From Phreatobacter oligotrophus (GTDB taxonomy: Bacteria; Pseudomonadota; Alphaproteobacteria; Rhizobiales; Phreatobacteraceae): DNA of 64,000 bases. Below the pieces are notes generated by a model. The model did not search any database. It was not told the origin of the DNA and saw nothing but the letters and a program-made list of their open reading frames with translations. Below, piece by piece: positions 39,130-46,748 of the stretch. How positions within the stretch are numbered: position 1 is the first letter of the stretch; each line of letters opens with the position of its first letter. The stretch spans positions 186,001 through 250,000 of the forward strand of contig NZ_PZZL01000005.1 in assembly GCF_003046185.1 (NCBI RefSeq). Reading direction: 5' to 3'. The position numbers were made by a program, and so were the translations under genes.

Positions 39130-40059
39130 ATGGCAGCCCGCATTTCCTGGGAAGGTGTCTTCCCGGCCGTCACCACCCAGTTTCACGACGACCTGTCGCT
39201 CGATATCGACTCCACCGCCAAGGTCATGGACAACCTGATCCGCGACGGCGTCTCCGGCCTCATCATCTGCGGCTCGGTGGGCGAGAACACCTCGCTCGAG
39301 CGGTCCGAGAAGATCCAGATCATGGAAGCCGCCAAGGCGGTGGCGAAGGGCCGCGTGCCGGTGCTCTGCGGCATTGCCGAGTTCACCACGGCCTTCGCGG
39401 TTCAGACGGCGAAGGAAGCCGCCCGCGTCGGCATCGACGGCATCATGGTCATGCCGGCCCTGGTCTATTCCTCCAAGCCGCACGAGACCGCCGCGCATTT
39501 CCGCGCCGTCGCCAAGGCCACCGACCTGCCGGTGATGCTCTACAACAACCCGCCGATCTACAAGAACGACGTCACCCCCGACATCCTGGTCTCGCTCGCC
39601 GATGTCGACACCGTCGTCTGCTTCAAGGATTCCTCCGGCGACACCCGCCGCTTCATCGACACCCGCAACATGGTCGGTGACCGCTTCGTGCTCTTCGCCG
39701 GCCTCGACGACGTCATCGTCGAGAGCGTCGCCATGGGCGCGGTCGGCTGGGTCTCCGGCATGTCCAACGCCTTCCCGCGCGAGGGCGAGACGCTGTTCCG
39801 CCTCGCCAAGGCCGGGCGCTTCGCCGAGGCCATGCCGCTCTACGAGTGGTTCATGCCCCTCCTCCACCTCGATGCCCGTCCGGACCTCGTCCAGTGCATC
39901 AAGCTCTGCGAGAACATCATGGGCCGCGGCACGGCGCTGACCCGTCCGCCGCGCCTGGCCCTGCTCCCGCACGAGAAGGCCGAGGTCGAGGCGATGATGG
40001 CCAAGGCGCTGGCCAACCGGCCCCTGCTGCCGGACGTCGGCCTGCCCGCCGCGGCCTGA
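39130..40059 (+). CDS. DapA-family lyase/deaminase, probable 1-pyrroline-4-hydroxy-2-carboxylate deaminase
   Basis: The 309-aa product is a DHDPS/NAL-superfamily TIM barrel. The Schiff-base Lys166 is in VCFKDSSGD, the proton-relay Tyr138 is in VMLYNNPPIY, and the substrate carboxylate loop is GSVGENTSL. The family has many activities. The neighbouring TRAP transporter, GntR regulator and hydroxyproline epimerase favour the deaminase of the 4-hydroxyproline pathway, which converts Pyr4H2C to 2-oxoglutarate semialdehyde. It is not the biosynthetic DapA on this context. GGAG precedes ATG 39130. Confidence 0.8.
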   Translation: MAARISWEGVFPAVTTQFHDDLSLDIDSTAKVMDNLIRDGVSGLIICGSVGENTSLERSEKIQIMEAAKAVAKGRVPVLCGIAEFTTAFAVQTAKEAARVGIDGIMVMPALVYSSKPHETAAHFRAVAKATDLPVMLYNNPPIYKNDVTPDILVSLADVDTVVCFKDSSGDTRRFIDTRNMVGDRFVLFAGLDDVIVESVAMGAVGWVSGMSNAFPREGETLFRLAKAGRFAEAMPLYEWFMPLLHLDARPDLVQCIKLCENIMGRGTALTRPPRLALLPHEKAEVEAMMAKALANRPLLPDVGLPAAA

Positions 40060-40158
40060 CACAATCTGCGACCCCGGCGCGCTGGGCGCGCCGGGCACAC
40101 GCATGGTAACGCGTTCTTAGGTTGCATATTGTTTGCTCGCCTTGTTACCGAGGCGTGC

Positions 40159-41343
40159 ATGACCGAAATCGCTCAGCTTCACGGCGAACCGCGATGGTGG
40201 CTGACGCGCTGGCTGGCCGGCACCGGCCAGAGCGTGCCCGACGACGTGCGCGCCAGCCTTCAGGCCATGCTCTTCGGCAACCTGCCGATCTTCCTGGGCG
40301 GCGCCGCCAGCACCACCGGCATCGCCGTCCTGGTGGCGCTGTTCTTCCCCTCCCCCGCCATCCTCGCCTGGTGCGCCGTCGAGATCGCCATCAACCTCGC
40401 CCGCCTCGCGGTGATGGCCCACGCCCATCTCGCGATCAAACGCGGGCGGGCGCCGCTGATCGACCTCAACATCCTGCTCGCCGTCGCCTGGGGCTTTTCC
40501 ACCGGCCTCGGCGCCGGCCTCAGCCTGATCTCCGGCAACTGGGCGGTCGCCATCGTCGTCTGCATCTCCGCCGCCGGCATGGTGGGCGGCATGTGCTTTC
40601 GCTATGTCTGCGCGCCACGCCTTGCCTCCGCCGTCATCGGCGGCGCCCTGATCCCGGCGACGGCCGGAGCGCTGGCCTCGGGCAATCCGATCCTGCTCAT
40701 CTCGGCGGTGCAGGCGCCCGCCCTGCTCGTGGCCATGACCATGGCGGCCTTCCAGCTCCATCGCATCCTGCTCGCCAGCATGATGGCCGAGCGCGAGCAC
40801 CGCCACCGCTCCCGCCACGACCCGCTCACCGGCCTGCCGAACAGGCTCGGCATTCTGGGCGACGCGGAGCGGTCTATCGCCGCCGCCGGCCCGGACCGGC
40901 CGCTCGCCCTTCTCTATCTCGACCTCGACGGCTTCAAGCAGGTCAATGACGGTCATGGCCATATGGCCGGCGACCAGGTCCTCACGGCCGTCGCCGACCG
41001 GCTGCGGCAGGCGCTCGCCGCGAACGAGGCGGTCGGGCGCATCGGCGGCGACGAGTTTGTGGTGCTCTGCGGCGGCGACCGCGCAGCGGCCGAGCAGGCC
41101 GCCCAGCGCATCACCGCAGCCCTTGCCCCGCCCTATCCGCTGCCCTCCGGCTCACATGCCCGCATCGGCGTCAGCATCGGCATCGCGCTGCTGCCCGAGG
41201 ACGGCATGGACATCGACACGCTGCTCGGCCGCGCCGACGGTGCGCTCTATGCCGCCAAGGCCGGTGGCAAGGCCCGCCATGCCTTCGCCTCCGACATCTC
41301 GCGCAGCGAACCGGCCGATCTCGCGCTGAGCGCCGCCGAGTGA
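40159..41343 (+). CDS. Membrane diguanylate cyclase (GGDEF), paralogue 1
   Basis: The 394-aa product has an N-terminal membrane region of about six helices (about 35-210) without a recognised sensor name, and a C-terminal GGDEF domain with DPLTGLPNRLGI, YLDLDGFKQVNDGHGH and intact GGDEF at 296-300. No RxxD inhibitory site is evident five residues before GGDEF. Cyclic-di-GMP synthesis is expected. ATG 40159 has GAGG upstream. It shares its start WWLTRWLAG with the next gene (WRLTRWLAE), showing duplication. Confidence 0.88.
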   Translation: MTEIAQLHGEPRWWLTRWLAGTGQSVPDDVRASLQAMLFGNLPIFLGGAASTTGIAVLVALFFPSPAILAWCAVEIAINLARLAVMAHAHLAIKRGRAPLIDLNILLAVAWGFSTGLGAGLSLISGNWAVAIVVCISAAGMVGGMCFRYVCAPRLASAVIGGALIPATAGALASGNPILLISAVQAPALLVAMTMAAFQLHRILLASMMAEREHRHRSRHDPLTGLPNRLGILGDAERSIAAAGPDRPLALLYLDLDGFKQVNDGHGHMAGDQVLTAVADRLRQALAANEAVGRIGGDEFVVLCGGDRAAAEQAAQRITAALAPPYPLPSGSHARIGVSIGIALLPEDGMDIDTLLGRADGALYAAKAGGKARHAFASDISRSEPADLALSAAE

Positions 41344-41469
41344 GGACATGCCCCTGCGGAAGGCGGCATTTTCTCGAAAAAGTTGACGCTAAACGGCAGC
41401 TTACGTTGCGGCCTTTACCACTCGTTCAGCTTGTCGGGGCATGTGTCATTCAACCCCTCGGGTGAACGC

Positions 41470-42684
41470 ATGCAGATCGACGGTTCCGCTTACACGCTGC
41501 CGCGCTGGCGGCTGACGCGCTGGTTGGCCGAGCCGCCACCCGGAACGCCGGAGCCCGTTCGCCGCAGGCTGATCGCAACGCTCTATTCCGGGCTTCCCGT
41601 CTTCTTCGGCGGCATCATCGCCACCGTCGTCGGTCCCGCGACCGTCGCCATTTTCCGGCCGAGCATCTGGTTCGCCGCCTGGCTGTTCGTGGAGGTGGTG
41701 ATCTCCGCCGTGCGCCTCGGCCTGCTCGTCCACGGCCTGCGGGCCTCGCGCCGCGGCCGCGGCACCCAGACCGATCTCGTCATCCTCATGTCGGTGGCCT
41801 GGGCCGCCGGGCTCGGCTTCGGCTGCTACGCGGCCATCGCCTCCGGCGACTGGATGATCGCCACCATCGCCTGCGTGCCAGCCGCGGCAATGATGGGCGG
41901 CCTGTGCTTCCGCAACTTCGCCGCACCGCGCATGGTGACGGTGATGATGGCCTTCTCCCTCGGTCCGATGGGCATCGCCGCCATCGCCACGGGCGAGCCG
42001 ATCATGATCACCGTGGCGTTCCTGGTGCCGCTCTTCCTCATCAGCATGTCGCTCGCGGCCTTCCGCATGAACGCCATGTTCGTGGCCGTCCTCGTGGCCG
42101 AGATGGAGAACCGCCACCGCGCCTTCCACGACGACCTCACCGGCCTCAGCAACCGCGCCTTCCTTGTCGGCCAGCTCGACGAGCGGCTGGCGCGCTCCAC
42201 CGGCCAGGGCGTCGCGGTGTTCTATCTCGACCTCGACGGCTTCAAGGCGGTGAATGACAGCCACGGCCACGCCACCGGCGACCGGCTGCTGCAGCTCGTC
42301 GCCGACCGCATCAATGCCGCGGTCCGGGCCGGCGACATCACCGCGCGCCTCGGCGGTGATGAGTTCTGCGTCGTCGCCGACCGCCTCCACCGCGACGAGG
42401 CCCTGGCGCTGGGACAGCGGCTCTCCGACAAGATCACCCGCATCTATGACATCGACGGCAAGGCCTGCCCCATCGGGGTCAGCATCGGCATCGCGCTCGC
42501 CCCCGACCACGGCGAGCGATCCAGCGCGCTGCTCGCGGCCGCCGACGGCGCCCTCTACGTCGCCAAGGGCCGCCGGGTCTGTTCGGTGGTGATGGCCGAC
42601 AGCGTCATCGACGCCCCGTCGATCGCCCCGGTCGACCTCGCGGCGCCAGCCTTGCCGCCATCGCAGCCCGTCCCGTCCGCCTGA
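41470..42684 (+). CDS. Membrane diguanylate cyclase (GGDEF), paralogue 2
   Basis: The 404-aa product has the same architecture as the gene at 40159: LTRWLAE, several membrane helices, then DDLTGLSNRAFLV, YLDLDGFKAVNDSHGH and GGDEF at 295-299. A short Pro/Ala-rich tail ends the protein. ATG 41470 precedes the conserved N terminus; the frame is open upstream to 41383. The two cyclases lie between the DapA-like gene and the hydroxyproline epimerase on the same strand, which suggests insertion of a duplicated pair into a catabolic operon. Confidence 0.88.
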   Translation: MQIDGSAYTLPRWRLTRWLAEPPPGTPEPVRRRLIATLYSGLPVFFGGIIATVVGPATVAIFRPSIWFAAWLFVEVVISAVRLGLLVHGLRASRRGRGTQTDLVILMSVAWAAGLGFGCYAAIASGDWMIATIACVPAAAMMGGLCFRNFAAPRMVTVMMAFSLGPMGIAAIATGEPIMITVAFLVPLFLISMSLAAFRMNAMFVAVLVAEMENRHRAFHDDLTGLSNRAFLVGQLDERLARSTGQGVAVFYLDLDGFKAVNDSHGHATGDRLLQLVADRINAAVRAGDITARLGGDEFCVVADRLHRDEALALGQRLSDKITRIYDIDGKACPIGVSIGIALAPDHGERSSALLAAADGALYVAKGRRVCSVVMADSVIDAPSIAPVDLAAPALPPSQPVPSA

Positions 42685-42748
42685 GCGGTTGCGCCCTTCG
42701 CGGCGCCATCCCATAGCTGGAGCAACGACGACGCTCCGGGGATGGCCG

Positions 42749-43756
42749 ATGGCCCGCACCACCTTCACCTGCATCGATGGCCACACCTGCGGCAATCCCG
42801 TCCGGGTCGTCACCGGCGGCTCGATCCCGCAACTCACCGGCGCCACCATGTTCGACCGGCGGCAGGACTTCCTCGCCCGCTTCGACTGGATCCGCACCAG
42901 CCTGATGTTCGAGCCGCGCGGCCACGACATGATGTCGGGCTCGATCCTCTATCCACCGACCCGGCCCGACTGCGACGTCGGCATCCTCTTCATCGAGACG
43001 TCGGGCTGCCTGCCCATGTGCGGCCACGGCACCATCGGCACGGTGACCACGATCATCGAGCATGGCCTCGTCACCCCGCGCGAGCCGGGGCTCCTCAGGC
43101 TCGACACGCCGGCCGGCCTGGTCGAGGCCCGCTATGTCCAGAACGGGCCCTATGTGGAGAGCGTGCGCATCACCAACGTGCCGTCCTTCCTGCTCGGGCG
43201 CGGCTACGAGGTGGAGGTCGAGGGGCTCGGGTCCGTCACCGTGGACGTCGCCTATGGCGGCAACTTCTACGCCATCGTCGAGCCGCAGCCGGGCTATGCC
43301 GACCTCGACGACCTGCAGCCCTCCGAGGTGATCCGCTTCTCGGCGCTGCTGCGCAAGGCGTTCAATGCCCGGCACGCCATCGTCCATCCGGAGAATCCGG
43401 CGCTGAACCGGCTGACCCACGTGCTCTGGACCGGCGCGCCGCGCCACGGCGGCACGGCCCGCAACGCGGTGTTCTACGGTGACAAGGCCATCGACCGGTC
43501 GCCCTGCGGCACCGGCACCTCGGCCCGCATGGCCCAGCTCGCCGCCACGGGGCGTCTCTCCGAGGGCGAGGCCTTCGTGCACGAGAGCATCATCGGCTCG
43601 CAATTTGTCGGCCGGATCGAGGGCAGCGCCAGGGTCGGCGGGCTCGACGCCATCATCCCCTCCATCGAGGGCTGGGCGCGGGTCACCGGCATCAACACGA
43701 TCTTCGTCGACGACCGGGACCCGTACTGGCAGGGCTTCCAAGTAGCGGACCGCTAA
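42749..43756 (+). CDS. 4-hydroxyproline 2-epimerase (proline racemase family)
   Basis: The 335-aa product belongs to the proline racemase family. Catalytic cysteines are Cys91 in LPMCGHGTIG and Cys253 in RSPCGTGTSARM; having both makes it a racemase/epimerase rather than the dehydratase branch, which has Thr at the second site. The residues around GHGTIG match 4-hydroxyproline 2-epimerases, which convert trans-4-hydroxy-L-proline to cis-4-hydroxy-D-proline. This agrees with the DapA-like gene 2.7 kb upstream. ATG 42749 is chosen with GGGGA upstream. Confidence 0.88.
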   Translation: MARTTFTCIDGHTCGNPVRVVTGGSIPQLTGATMFDRRQDFLARFDWIRTSLMFEPRGHDMMSGSILYPPTRPDCDVGILFIETSGCLPMCGHGTIGTVTTIIEHGLVTPREPGLLRLDTPAGLVEARYVQNGPYVESVRITNVPSFLLGRGYEVEVEGLGSVTVDVAYGGNFYAIVEPQPGYADLDDLQPSEVIRFSALLRKAFNARHAIVHPENPALNRLTHVLWTGAPRHGGTARNAVFYGDKAIDRSPCGTGTSARMAQLAATGRLSEGEAFVHESIIGSQFVGRIEGSARVGGLDAIIPSIEGWARVTGINTIFVDDRDPYWQGFQVADR

Positions 43757-43782
43757 AGTCGCGGCTGTCACCCTTCGCCATC

Positions 43783-43934
43783 GCCCCTCGCTCTTCCCTC
43801 TCCCCGCAAGCGAGGAGAGGGGGCAACGGCGTTCCGCCAAATCGGGCGACGTCTGTGCCTGGCACCGGTGGTGAGACCACTCGCGACGTCAAAGCCCCCT
43901 CTCCCCGCTTGCGGGGAGAGGGAAGGTGAGGGGC
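43783..43934. repeat. Palindromic intergenic element, copy 2 of 3
   Basis: This 152-bp copy has the same terminal inverted repeats and nested CCCCGC/GCGGGG hairpins as the copy at 29622, in the same orientation, with GGGCAACGG near the left arm and CGCGACGTC near the right. The left arm is more degenerate (GCCCCTCGCTCTTCCCTC). It lies between the convergent epimerase and exported-protein genes. Confidence 0.88.
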
Positions 43935-43971
43935 CTGAAAAGGCTAAGCCCTGGCCTCTTTCATCCATCCG

Positions 43972-44370
43972 TCAGCTGCGCGGCGCCACCACCGGGTGGG
44001 CCGAGCGGTAGGACTCGATGCGCACGATGCCCGCCGCCATCAGCGCGACCTTGTCGGCCGGCGCCATGACCAGCGAGCCACCCTCGCCGCGCCCGACGAC
44101 GTAGTGCCAGACGGTCATCTGGCCGTCGGCGGCGATCTTGCGCGCCAGGGCCTCGGTGGGGTTGCTGCCGCCGAGCGCCGACATCTCCGCCGCGGTCAGG
44201 CCGATGACCATCGTGTCGCGCGGGCTGACGACATTGAACAGCGTCACAGCCGCCGTCGCCGACTGGGCATTGGCCATGGCGGGCACCGCCACGGTGGCGG
44301 CGACGAGACCGGCGGCAAAGCCGGCGAGGAGGCGGCGGCGGGAAGCGGCACGCAGAATCAGGGTGGTCAT
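43972..44370 (-). CDS. Small exported protein of unknown function
   Basis: The 132-aa product has a strong signal peptide with basic start (LRAASRRRLLAGFAAGLVAATVAVPAMANAQS). The mature part is about 97 aa without cysteines (TLFNVVSPRDTMVIGLTAAE ... DGQMTVWHYVVGRGEGGSLVM). I recognise no family. It is divergent from the TonB-dependent receptor gene, with 207 bp between starts, so it may share regulation, but the Zur-like site lies close to the receptor only. Confidence 0.7.
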   Translation of the reverse strand: MTTLILRAASRRRLLAGFAAGLVAATVAVPAMANAQSATAAVTLFNVVSPRDTMVIGLTAAEMSALGGSNPTEALARKIAADGQMTVWHYVVGRGEGGSLVMAPADKVALMAAGIVRIESYRSAHPVVAPRS

Positions 44371-44548
44371 GGTCGATCTCCGTTGGGGCGCAGGACTGCG
44401 CCGCTGTCGGCATCGCTTGTCGCCGGCTCCCGTTTCAGCCGCACGGCTCCCGTGACCTCGGCCGTTTCAGCGTGGAAAGGTTGGACGTGAGGGCAGCCCT
44501 GCCCCGGCCCCGCGGTTGACAGCGGCAGCACAACGGGACAAGAGAGTT

Positions 44549-44564
44549 ATGTTGTAACGTTACA
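44549..44564. promoter_or_regulatory. Candidate Zur-type metal-regulator box
   Basis: TGTAACGTTACA (44553-44564) is a perfect 12-bp palindrome, and the wider ATGTTGTAACGTT resembles the ATGTTATAACATT-like core of proteobacterial Zur sites with two differences. It ends 13 bp before the start codon of the TonB-dependent receptor, where a repressor would block transcription. The metal assignment is inferred. Confidence 0.55.
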
Positions 44565-44577
44565 GGCAGCCGGCCTC

Positions 44578-46689
44578 ATGTCCCGTCTCCGCCCCCTCTC
44601 GACCGTTGCCGGCCTTGCCCTCCTGACCGCCGCGGCGGGGCCTGCGGGCGCCCAGACGGCCCTGCCGGAGATCCTGATCGAGGCGCCGCGCAACCCGGAG
44701 GGCGCACGCCGTGACCTCGGCCTCAGCGAGGGGCAGCTGCAGGTGATCGACCGCGCCTTCGTGCCGGTCACCGTGGTCCCGGAGAGCGAGATCCGCCGCA
44801 ATGGCGGCGGCACGCTCGGCGACCAGCTGAACAACCTGCCCGGCGTGACCAGTTCCTCCTTCGCGCCCGGCGGTGCGAGCCGTCCGATCATCCGCGGCCT
44901 CGACAACACCCGGGTGCGCATGCAGGAAAACGGCATCGGCGCGCAGGACGTCTCCGACCTGTCCGAGGACCACGCCGTGCCGATCGATCCGCTCGCCGCC
45001 GAGCGCATCGAGGTGATCCGCGGCCCCGCCGCCCTGCGCTTTGGCTCGCAGGCCATCGGCGGCGTCGTCAACGTCACCAACGAGCGCATTCCCACCCGCC
45101 TCGGCCCGCCCGGCATCAGCGGCACGGCCACGGGCTCGCTCTCCTCGGTCGACAACGGCATCGACGGCGCCATGCGCGTGCGCGGCTCGTCCGGCCAGTG
45201 GGCCTATTCCGCCGACGTCTTCGGCCGCAACGCCGGCGACTACGCGACGCCGCAGGGACGGCAGGCCAATTCCTTCGCCCGCACCTTCGGCGGCTCCTTC
45301 GGCGCCTCCTACTTCTTCGACCAGGGCTATATCGGCGCGGCCATCTCGCAGTTCCGCTCGCTCTACGGCATTCCCGGGATCGAGTCGGCGGCCACCCGCA
45401 CCCGCATCGACATGATCCAGACCCGCCTCACCTCGAAGGGCGAGATCCGCTTTGATGGCCAGGTGGTCGACACCATCCGCTTCTGGCTTGGCGGCACGCT
45501 CTACCGCCACAATGAGCAGGCGCTCGACGCCGGCCAGTTCCAGACCGCCGCCACCTTCCGCAACCAGGAGATCGAGGGGCGCGTCGAGACCGCCTTCCGC
45601 CCGCTGGCGACGCCCCTGGGCACGCTGAACTCGGTCTTCGGCGTGCAGTTCGGCGCGGCGCGCCTTGGCACGTCGGGCGAGGCGGGCGGGCTGCTTGCCC
45701 CGGCCAACAGCCGCACCGTCGCCGCCTTCCTGTTCAACGAGCTGGAGCTCACCCGCACCACCCGCCTCCAGGCCTCGGCCCGGATCGAGCAGGCCCGCGT
45801 CGCCGGCACCGCCGCCGCCTTCCCCGGAACCTATGATCCGCTGGGAGGCCTGCCCGTCGAGTTTGGCGCCGTGCGCAACTTCACCCCCATGAGCGGCTCG
45901 ATCGGCCTGCTGCAGGAGCTCGGCGGCGGTTGGGTCACCAGCCTCACCGGCAGCTATGTCGAGCGCGCGCCGCGGGCCCAGGAGCTCTACTCCAAAGGCC
46001 CGCACGATGCCTCGGGCACCTTCGAGATCGGCGATCCCAACCTGACCAAGGAGAAGGCCCAGACCATCGAACTCGGCCTGCGCCGGTCGCAGGGGTCCTG
46101 GCGCGCCGAGGCCACGGCCTTCTACACGCGCTACAACGGCTTCATCTACAAGCGGCTGACCGGCCTCACCTGCGGCGACGATTTCGGCTCCTGCGGATCG
46201 GGAGGCGGCACGGAGCTTCGGCAGGTCGTCTTCACCCAGCAGGACGCGACCTTCTATGGCGCGGAGCTGCGCGGCCAGGTGGATCTCGGCGAGATCGCCG
46301 GTGGCACCTTCGGCGTCGAGGGCCAGTACGACTTCGTGCGCGCGCGCTTCGCCGACGGCACCAATGTCCCGCGCATCCCGCCCCATCGCCTCGGTGGCGG
46401 CCTGTTCTGGCGCGATGCCAACTGGTTCGCCCGCGTGACGCTGCTCCACGCCTTTGCCCAGAACCAGACGGCCACCGCCGAGACGCCGACACCGGGCTAC
46501 AATCTCCTCAATGCCGAGATCAGCTACCGCATGGCCCTGAAGCCCGGCTCGGGCGCGGAGAGCCTCACCTTCGGCCTCGTCGGCACCAACCTCCTCGACG
46601 CCGACATCCGCAACCACGTCTCCTTCAAGAAGGACGAGGTGCTGATGCCGGGCCGCGGCGTGCGGTTCTTCACGACGGTCCGGTTCTGA
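44578..46689 (+). CDS. TonB-dependent outer-membrane receptor, probable zinc/metallophore type
   Basis: The 703-aa product has a signal peptide (VAGLALLTAAAGPAGAQT), a TonB-box/plug region (QLNNLPGVTSSSF, RPIIRGLDNTRVRM, IEVIRGPAALRFG, IGGVVNV) and a 22-strand barrel ending in an aromatic residue (VRFFTTVRF), as required for outer-membrane insertion. The region FFDQGYIGAAISQFRSLYGIPG resembles the ZnuD zinc receptor group. The Zur-like palindrome at its start supports zinc uptake. No ABC transporter is adjacent. ATG 44578 has only a weak ribosome site. Confidence 0.88.
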   Translation: MSRLRPLSTVAGLALLTAAAGPAGAQTALPEILIEAPRNPEGARRDLGLSEGQLQVIDRAFVPVTVVPESEIRRNGGGTLGDQLNNLPGVTSSSFAPGGASRPIIRGLDNTRVRMQENGIGAQDVSDLSEDHAVPIDPLAAERIEVIRGPAALRFGSQAIGGVVNVTNERIPTRLGPPGISGTATGSLSSVDNGIDGAMRVRGSSGQWAYSADVFGRNAGDYATPQGRQANSFARTFGGSFGASYFFDQGYIGAAISQFRSLYGIPGIESAATRTRIDMIQTRLTSKGEIRFDGQVVDTIRFWLGGTLYRHNEQALDAGQFQTAATFRNQEIEGRVETAFRPLATPLGTLNSVFGVQFGAARLGTSGEAGGLLAPANSRTVAAFLFNELELTRTTRLQASARIEQARVAGTAAAFPGTYDPLGGLPVEFGAVRNFTPMSGSIGLLQELGGGWVTSLTGSYVERAPRAQELYSKGPHDASGTFEIGDPNLTKEKAQTIELGLRRSQGSWRAEATAFYTRYNGFIYKRLTGLTCGDDFGSCGSGGGTELRQVVFTQQDATFYGAELRGQVDLGEIAGGTFGVEGQYDFVRARFADGTNVPRIPPHRLGGGLFWRDANWFARVTLLHAFAQNQTATAETPTPGYNLLNAEISYRMALKPGSGAESLTFGLVGTNLLDADIRNHVSFKKDEVLMPGRGVRFFTTVRF

Positions 46690-46748
46690 CAGGCCTGCAC
46701 CCGCCGGAGGGCCTTGCCGCCCGCTGCGGAAGGGTCGAGACTGCGGGG

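Noticed and set aside
39130-40059. Biosynthetic dihydrodipicolinate synthase (dapA)
   Set aside because: The catalytic Lys and Tyr are shared by the whole superfamily. The TRAP, GntR and epimerase neighbours favour a catabolic deaminase.
45930-46748. N-terminal extension of the hybrid kinase into the TonB receptor gene
   Set aside because: The frame is open only through GC bias. The kinase starts at 46749 directly before its first membrane helix.
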